Part shown: positions 24,177 through 29,057 of the stretch, one piece after another
Layout of the letters: the number at the start of each line of letters is the position of its first letter
Numbering within the stretch: position 1 is the first letter of the stretch
Assembly (NCBI GenBank): GCA_001751085.1
Contig: MAXP01000099.1
Span: 1 to 29,057, forward strand
Direction: 5' to 3'
From: Desulfobacterales bacterium C00003060
GTDB taxonomy: Bacteria > Desulfobacterota > Desulfobacteria > Desulfobacterales > C00003060
Length of the DNA stretch: 29,057 nt
The notes under the pieces: model-generated
What the model saw: only the letters and a program-made list of their open reading frames with translations
Told to the model about the DNA's origin: nothing
The model's database searches: none
Program-made: the position numbers and the translations under genes

Positions 24177-25424
24177 TCAATACCCCTTGTGGCACTGGAG
24201 ACACAATTGTTTTTTCCGATCAAATCTTAATGAGAACTCATAGGGACTGCCCATCAAGTTGTGACAGGTGATGCAGGTAATATCCTTCTTTGACCTTGGA
24301 TCAATGGCACCTTTTCCTATGGGGTGGGTAAACTTGGCATGCCTCTCATGACATTCAGTGCAAGTGGGCAACTCATCGCCTACGAAAAAGAGCCTGAAAT
24401 CAGACCCGTGGGGGGTATGACACGAACTGCATTTTCCTTCTTTGACCAGGGGATGCTTATACTGATTATTCTTCTCCCTCATGTGCTCCTTGGTGTCCTC
24501 ATGGCAATGGCCGCATGTTTTACCCTCTTTTCCTTTCTTGAGGTGGCTCTCGTCCGAGGCATGGGGGCTGTGGCAGTTCACGCAAAACACACCTTCTACT
24601 ATGTGGCTGTTTATCTTCTTAAAATCTTCCTCTGTGGATGGATGGCAGGTAAGACAAGTAGTTGCCCCTTTATCCTTGAGACCTAAAGGATTCTTGGACC
24701 GCAGCCCATTGTGACAGGTCGTGCATTTCTTCCCGGCAAAGGGCTCATGCAGGGTTCCCTTGACAAGATGCCTGCGGTTCGACCCGTGAGGGCTGTGACA
24801 CGACATACAGTCCGTACCCTGCACAGGATAATCAAGGTGCGATTTTTGTGTTTTTTTGTTCTTGATCGAATGGCACGTCACGCACAGTTTCTTGGGTTCT
24901 TTTTTTGCCAGGGCCTCATAGTCAGACGTATGCGGGCTGTGGCAACTCAAACAGCGGCCTTTTCTGACAGGATCGTGCTTGGTTTTTTTTGTGAAGCCCC
25001 CCTCTTTTGCATGACAACCAAAGCAGAGTTGATCTGCTTTTGCCACCAAAAGCTTCGGGTTTTTCGAAGCGTGAGGCCTGTGGCAGGCCAGGCACTCTCC
25101 TTGCTCAAAAGGTACGTGGCTGTGTTTTTTCGCCAAAAGCCCTTTTTCGCGCTGGTGACAGTTCCTGCACAGTTTGCCGGTCTCCTCTTTGACCAGATCT
25201 TCGTACTTTGTGGCATGCGGATTGTGGCAACTTGAACAATCAAGCTTTCTAAAAGGCTCGTGAGCCCCTTTTTGCGCCAGCTCCTTTTGAATGTCAGGAT
25301 GACATTTAAGGCATGTCTTAAAGCTAACAGCCGTGTCCATTGCGTCAGCTACATGAGTAGTTATCGTACACATCAGGCATGCCACGGTGAATATCAAATA
25401 ATAGGTACGGATTCTCTCACACAT
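24177..25424 (-). CDS. 16-heme periplasmic c-type cytochrome (right copy)
   Basis: Identical in all 415 residues to the left-arm protein at 3634-4881: a signal peptide cleaved near residue 28 and 16 CxxCH motifs in doubled CxxCHxPHxS/LCxxCH modules. The same CTAAAGYGAR direct repeat precedes it, 34 nt after the 26-heme gene. Two identical genes of this length would imply very recent duplication or ongoing gene conversion, unless the arm is an assembly duplicate. Confidence 0.87.
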   Translation of the reverse strand: MCERIRTYYLIFTVACLMCTITTHVADAMDTAVSFKTCLKCHPDIQKELAQKGAHEPFRKLDCSSCHNPHATKYEDLVKEETGKLCRNCHQREKGLLAKKHSHVPFEQGECLACHRPHASKNPKLLVAKADQLCFGCHAKEGGFTKKTKHDPVRKGRCLSCHSPHTSDYEALAKKEPKKLCVTCHSIKNKKTQKSHLDYPVQGTDCMSCHSPHGSNRRHLVKGTLHEPFAGKKCTTCHNGLRSKNPLGLKDKGATTCLTCHPSTEEDFKKINSHIVEGVFCVNCHSPHASDESHLKKGKEGKTCGHCHEDTKEHMREKNNQYKHPLVKEGKCSSCHTPHGSDFRLFFVGDELPTCTECHERHAKFTHPIGKGAIDPRSKKDITCITCHNLMGSPYEFSLRFDRKKQLCLQCHKGY

Positions 25425-25458
25425 TTTAGCTCACTTTAGTTCGCTTTAGGCACTCTTG

Positions 25459-27408
25459 TTAATGACATGCCTTGCAGTTTTCCTCTTTAAACGGAGGGTG
25501 CATTACCTTATGAATCAATCCCTCGTTTTCCGCCGTGTGTGCCTCATGGCAGCCAGTGCAATCAGCCTCACCTATGGCGATCCCGTGGTGCGCATCCGCC
25601 ATGTCTCCATCCTCGAGATCATGACAACCACTGCAAAGGCTCGCCCCTGCACCTGCAAGCAGGCCTTGGGTGTCTGCATAGTGCGGCAGATGACATTTCA
25701 GGCACATACCCTCCTTTGCCGGCATGTGCTGGAATTCGTCCTTTTCAAAGTGGCTTGCCAGATCCGCGTGACATGAAAGACACAGGCTCCCCAGGGGGCG
25801 GTTTAATTGCCCTTTTATCTTGCTCCCGTGTGGATTATGGCAAGCCGTGCATTTTCCCTCTTTGAGAGGATCATGATTGTATTTGCTTTTCTCAGACAAA
25901 CCCTGGATGCTGCCGTGGCATGGATAACAATTGTCTGCTCCAGCTTCGATCAATTGAAAGTCGTTGTCGCTGGCGTGTTCGTCGTGGCATGTGAAACATC
26001 GTCCTTTGACAAAAGACTCATGGATCGTCCCTCCCTCCATGTCATCCAGCATTCCCTCGTGGCAGCTAAAACAAAGCTTGGTTTTCCTTTGAATCAATAG
26101 CTTCCCATACGATGTTGAATGAGGGTTGTGGCAAACCACACACCGGCCGATCCTGATCGGCGTATGAACATTGACACGATCAAACAGCATCTTCTCTTTT
26201 TCATGGCACGTGTAACACTGATCGATCTCAGCAAGCCTCAGTTCGAACTTGTTATTTGATGCGTGGGGGTTGTGGCAGACAACACAGTCTCCTTTCATAA
26301 CAGGTTCGTGGATATTTGAACGCACAAAATCGTCTTTTTTGTGACAACGGAAGCATAGACCTTTGCCGGTATCTTTCAATTCCAAATCGTTCTGTGATGC
26401 ATGGGGATCATGGCAGGCAGTGCAACGCCCCTCTTTGATCGGCTTGTGCACATTGGACTTGTCCAACAATGACTCTGCTTCTTTGTGGCAGGTATAGCAT
26501 AGCTTGCCATCGGACATAAGAGTCTGGCAGGTGTGATCTGTGGCATGGGGGCTGTGGCATGCAAGGCAATCACCTTCTTGAACCGGGGAATGGATATGGG
26601 GCTTCTCAAAAGCCATCTCGCTGTCGCCGTGGCAGCCGTAACAGAGTTCCGACCCCTCCTGCTTGACCTTTAAGGCCTGTGCTGATTCAGGCGGATGGTG
26701 GCATAGACTGCACTGGTTTTTGTCAAGGGGCCCATGGATGAATTCTCGAAGCAATTTTGTGTTTGAAGAAGAATGGGGCGTGTGACACTCCACACAGGAG
26801 CCGCCACCCGGCTTGTAGCCGGAATGGCCTTTGACAAAACCAGACTTCTCAAGATCGTGACACTTCCGGCAAGCATCGGCCCTATAATCAAAAAGGAGTT
26901 TCTCATAATCAGAACCATGGGGATCATGACACACCAAACACCCTTTGTCAGATAATGGGGCGTGTTCTGTCGCTCTGCAGTAAGGTGCTTTATCGTGACA
27001 CATAAAGCAAAGATCGTTTCCCTTTGCCTTCAACAGGTTCTTGTTCATGGATGAGTGAGGATCATGGCAGCTTATACATTTCTCATCTTTTGCCGGGCCA
27101 TGGACATGTTTTCTGTTGACGACGGTCTCCAAGTCCTTGTGACAGGTATAGCACAGCTTATTCTCGCTCACCTTTAAATAGACCCCACCGATCACCCCGT
27201 GCGGCCTGTGACACGACTCACACTCATCACCATCAACCGGCCCATGGACAACATCTGCCTTCTTGAACTGCTCGGCCTCTTTTTGATGACACTCAACACA
27301 TCTTTTCCTCACAAGCGGCGTGGGCACCTTCTTCCCGCAAGAAACAGCGCCGCCAACGATAATACCGATCAATAGCAGATAAAACACGGGGGGCTTCATT
27401 GGTTTCAT
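25459..27408 (-). CDS. 26-heme c-type cytochrome lipoprotein (right copy)
   Basis: Identical in all 649 residues to the left-arm protein at 1650-3599: lipobox Cys24, 26 CxxCH motifs and a terminal CKACH. The gene order foldase, 26-heme cytochrome, 16-heme cytochrome, NHL protein is preserved in this arm. Probably an outer-membrane-attached electron conduit; no porin partner is encoded in either arm. Confidence 0.88.
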   Translation of the reverse strand: MKPMKPPVFYLLLIGIIVGGAVSCGKKVPTPLVRKRCVECHQKEAEQFKKADVVHGPVDGDECESCHRPHGVIGGVYLKVSENKLCYTCHKDLETVVNRKHVHGPAKDEKCISCHDPHSSMNKNLLKAKGNDLCFMCHDKAPYCRATEHAPLSDKGCLVCHDPHGSDYEKLLFDYRADACRKCHDLEKSGFVKGHSGYKPGGGSCVECHTPHSSSNTKLLREFIHGPLDKNQCSLCHHPPESAQALKVKQEGSELCYGCHGDSEMAFEKPHIHSPVQEGDCLACHSPHATDHTCQTLMSDGKLCYTCHKEAESLLDKSNVHKPIKEGRCTACHDPHASQNDLELKDTGKGLCFRCHKKDDFVRSNIHEPVMKGDCVVCHNPHASNNKFELRLAEIDQCYTCHEKEKMLFDRVNVHTPIRIGRCVVCHNPHSTSYGKLLIQRKTKLCFSCHEGMLDDMEGGTIHESFVKGRCFTCHDEHASDNDFQLIEAGADNCYPCHGSIQGLSEKSKYNHDPLKEGKCTACHNPHGSKIKGQLNRPLGSLCLSCHADLASHFEKDEFQHMPAKEGMCLKCHLPHYADTQGLLAGAGASLCSGCHDLEDGDMADAHHGIAIGEADCTGCHEAHTAENEGLIHKVMHPPFKEENCKACH

Positions 27409-27411
27409 GGG

Positions 27412-28866
27412 CTAACCTGCTGTGGTTTGAGCTTCTTTGGGTGAACTGTTCCAGTATTCTTTCTGTATCCGTTTCAGGGCCTTTTTGTTGATCTTTATCT
27501 TGGAATCTTGCCTTAATCTTGCCAAATAGTCAGAGAGGAGGTCGCCGAATTTGTTCTGACCTACCGCCCTTTTCAAATGCTCGACAACCCTGGAAAACTC
27601 TATGGGCTCCCCCCCTCTTTTCCCCTTCAATTTTATAATCTTATATTCCTTGCCGTCGGCAATAACATCACTGATCTCACCCACCTTTAAGCGATTCAAC
27701 GCCTCTCTCATCACAGGAGAAAACCGATCAGCATTGACCCATACATCCCTTCGCCTTGGCATCCATCTTACCGATACCCTGGCAGCCAGGTACTCAAACC
27801 CTGCACCCTGCCTTAGCTCTTTCAGGGTCTTGTCAGCATCTTCTCGATTGTAAAAGGTCATCTCCCTGAACCAGACTTCATAACCTTTCTTGAAGTCATC
27901 CACATGTTCTTCGTAATATTGCCTCAGATCTTTTTCTGATGGGATGCTCAACGGATAGACTATCTTTGCCTTAAATTCATCAATGAGGAGTCGGTCTTTG
28001 CGCTCCTGGATCGTTTTTGCAAACGCAGGGTCATTGACGTAATTGCGCTTTAGTGCCTCCTGCTCGACCAGTTCATATGTAATCAGTGTATCCAGAACAT
28101 CTTGCTTTAACTCCTTGCGCATTTTCTCTAACTCGGGATCATTTTTTAATATCGCAAACATCCTGGTCCTTTTCTGAGATGTCTGCCTCATATCGTGCAG
28201 CATATCGTCAAGGGGGATTGGGTGGCCATTTACGCGTGCGATCACTGTCTTTTTTCCCTCATAATCACTTTCAGGGTCAAGCAAGTCAAACAGTTCTTTG
28301 TCTATCCGGACATCTGCCTGAGCCCTTAAGCCTGCAACAAAGTTGTCGGACAGCTCTTTTTCTTTTTCCTTTCTCAGCTTCTTCGTAATGCGCCTTTTTG
28401 ACTTCTCAAATCTTCCTTCAGGGGCCGGGCACTCCTTCTCATAGTGCCTTCTGAAATAAGCAAGGCATTCGTCATCGGTAATATTGATCTTCTCGATCAC
28501 CTCCTCTTGCCTCAAGCGAATAACGGATCGGGACGTGACATATGACTCAACTTTTTTCTTAAAATCAGGATCCCTGTCAAGTTCAAGCCTGTAGGCATCC
28601 TGGATCACAAGTCGCTCATCGATCATCTCTTGGACAAGGTCTGAAATCTTTATGCCAACCGCACCGCCCTCAGGCCGAATTTTCGGCTTATTTCTGTGAA
28701 TCGCCTTGAGCCGCTCCTGAAGCGCGTCTTCGTCAATCGTGTCGCCATTTACTTCCGCAAGAACGATCTCTTTGCCATAAGCAGCACACAGGTATTGTGA
28801 ACTGGGCAAAGGAAGCAATACAAGCAAAACAAACACGAAGAAAGGGAAAAGAAATAATTTTGTCAT
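27412..28866 (-). CDS. Periplasmic PpiC/SurA-like foldase (right copy)
   Basis: Identical in all 484 residues to the left-arm protein at 192-1646: a signal peptide, two SurA_N-like segments and a PpiC-like region. As on the left, its start abuts the AACSAGY heptamer array, leaving no visible ribosome site or promoter. It is 3 nt upstream of the 26-heme gene. Confidence 0.82.
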   Translation of the reverse strand: MTKLFLFPFFVFVLLVLLPLPSSQYLCAAYGKEIVLAEVNGDTIDEDALQERLKAIHRNKPKIRPEGGAVGIKISDLVQEMIDERLVIQDAYRLELDRDPDFKKKVESYVTSRSVIRLRQEEVIEKINITDDECLAYFRRHYEKECPAPEGRFEKSKRRITKKLRKEKEKELSDNFVAGLRAQADVRIDKELFDLLDPESDYEGKKTVIARVNGHPIPLDDMLHDMRQTSQKRTRMFAILKNDPELEKMRKELKQDVLDTLITYELVEQEALKRNYVNDPAFAKTIQERKDRLLIDEFKAKIVYPLSIPSEKDLRQYYEEHVDDFKKGYEVWFREMTFYNREDADKTLKELRQGAGFEYLAARVSVRWMPRRRDVWVNADRFSPVMREALNRLKVGEISDVIADGKEYKIIKLKGKRGGEPIEFSRVVEHLKRAVGQNKFGDLLSDYLARLRQDSKIKINKKALKRIQKEYWNSSPKEAQTTAG

Positions 28867-28871
28867 TCGTC

Positions 28872-28983
28872 AACTGTTATTGGTTGCTGGTTGCTCGTTG
28901 CTCGTTGCTCGTTGCTGGTTACTGGTTACTGGTTGCTCGTTACTGGTTGCTCGTTACTGGTTACTCGTTACTGGTTACTCGTT
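28872..28983. repeat. Heptamer tandem array AACSAGY (right copy)
   Basis: Mirror of 75-186, about sixteen 7-bp units appearing here as (A/G)CT(C/G)GTT, immediately upstream of the right-copy foldase gene. Confidence 0.95.
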
Positions 28984-28994
28984 AGATTTTGCCT

Positions 28995-29057
28995 ACTGCT
29001 TACTGCTTACTGCTTACTGCTTACTGCTTACTGCTTACTGCTTACTGTTTACTGCTT
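28995..29057. repeat. Heptamer tandem array AAGCAGT x9 (right copy)
   Basis: Mirror of 1-63, nine units appearing here as ACTGCTT up to the final base of the window, with the same variant unit second from the end. Confidence 0.97.

Larger units (their letters stand above)
22702..29057 (-). repeat. Right arm of 6.36-kb inverted repeat
   Basis: This is the reverse-complement copy of 1-6356. The inner boundary (22702) falls exactly at the end of the MITE-like element and inside the first codons of hemG, whose ATG is at 22706-22704. The outer boundary is the last base of the window. Both arms ending on the same base of the same array is what is expected if one sequence node was traversed twice in an assembly. 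Confidence 0.97.

Noticed and set aside
1..29057. Borg-like or other linear extrachromosomal element with telomeric repeats
   Set aside because: Long inverted ends, terminal tandem repeats and multiheme cytochromes are reminiscent, but the core carries bacterial housekeeping genes (gltX, hemG), no replication or telomere gene is seen, and the arm boundary coincides with a dispersed element. Kept only as an alternative in the findings.

Overview
The window looks like part of a Desulfobacterota genome, probably an anaerobic sulfate-reducing or syntrophic Desulfobacterales-type bacterium. The clues are two very heme-rich c-type cytochromes with doubled CxxCH modules, a NikK/NikL-type nickel-cobalt uptake locus, a large hybrid histidine kinase of the usual deltaproteobacterial layout, and abundant 7-bp tandem repeats. 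Taxonomy is inferred from gene content only.

The dominant feature is architectural. Bases 1-6356 recur as the reverse complement at 22702-29057 (x pairs with 29058-x), so the window is a 16.3 kb unique core between two 6.36 kb arms. The four proteins in each arm are identical. The only base difference I found is 6343 C versus the complement of 22715 A. Each arm, from its outer end inward, has a heptamer tandem-repeat array, a periplasmic PpiC/SurA-like foldase, a 26-heme lipoprotein cytochrome, a 16-heme periplasmic cytochrome, an NHL beta-propeller protein, and a 210-bp MITE-like element. The four genes resemble an extracellular electron-transfer module: folding helper, outer-membrane-anchored cytochrome, soluble cytochrome and extracytoplasmic scaffold. 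No outer-membrane porin is present. Identity stops exactly at the inner end of the MITE-like element and the mismatch lies inside it. The inverted duplication may therefore be an assembly or recombination product joined through that repeat, and this should be settled before the duplication is treated as biology.

The unique core runs as follows. 6493-7830 encodes a YihY/BrkB membrane protein. 8578-7853 is a DUF72 protein and 9576-8686 an unrecognised protein with a Cys cluster and a duplicated recombinase-like helical domain, both on the minus strand. 9577-10264 is gene-poor and carries a terminator and a 20-bp heptamer hairpin. 10265-10891 holds two small plus-strand genes. 10915-11222 holds a decayed toxin/DUF2283-antitoxin-like pair. 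11336-14542 is a hybrid histidine kinase with three in-frame low-complexity repeat insertions. 14780-17298 is a nickel/cobalt uptake locus (NikK-like, NikL-like and CbiO/NikO ATPase) that lacks its M and Q membrane subunits. On the minus strand, 22706-17437 is a tight operon hemG-gltX-SEC-C protein.

A recurring theme is heptanucleotide repetition: AAGCAGT, AACSAGY, AATCCGA, AAATGGC, CTCAAAG and NNTGAAA-type arrays occur between genes, inside the MITE-like element and inside the kinase gene.
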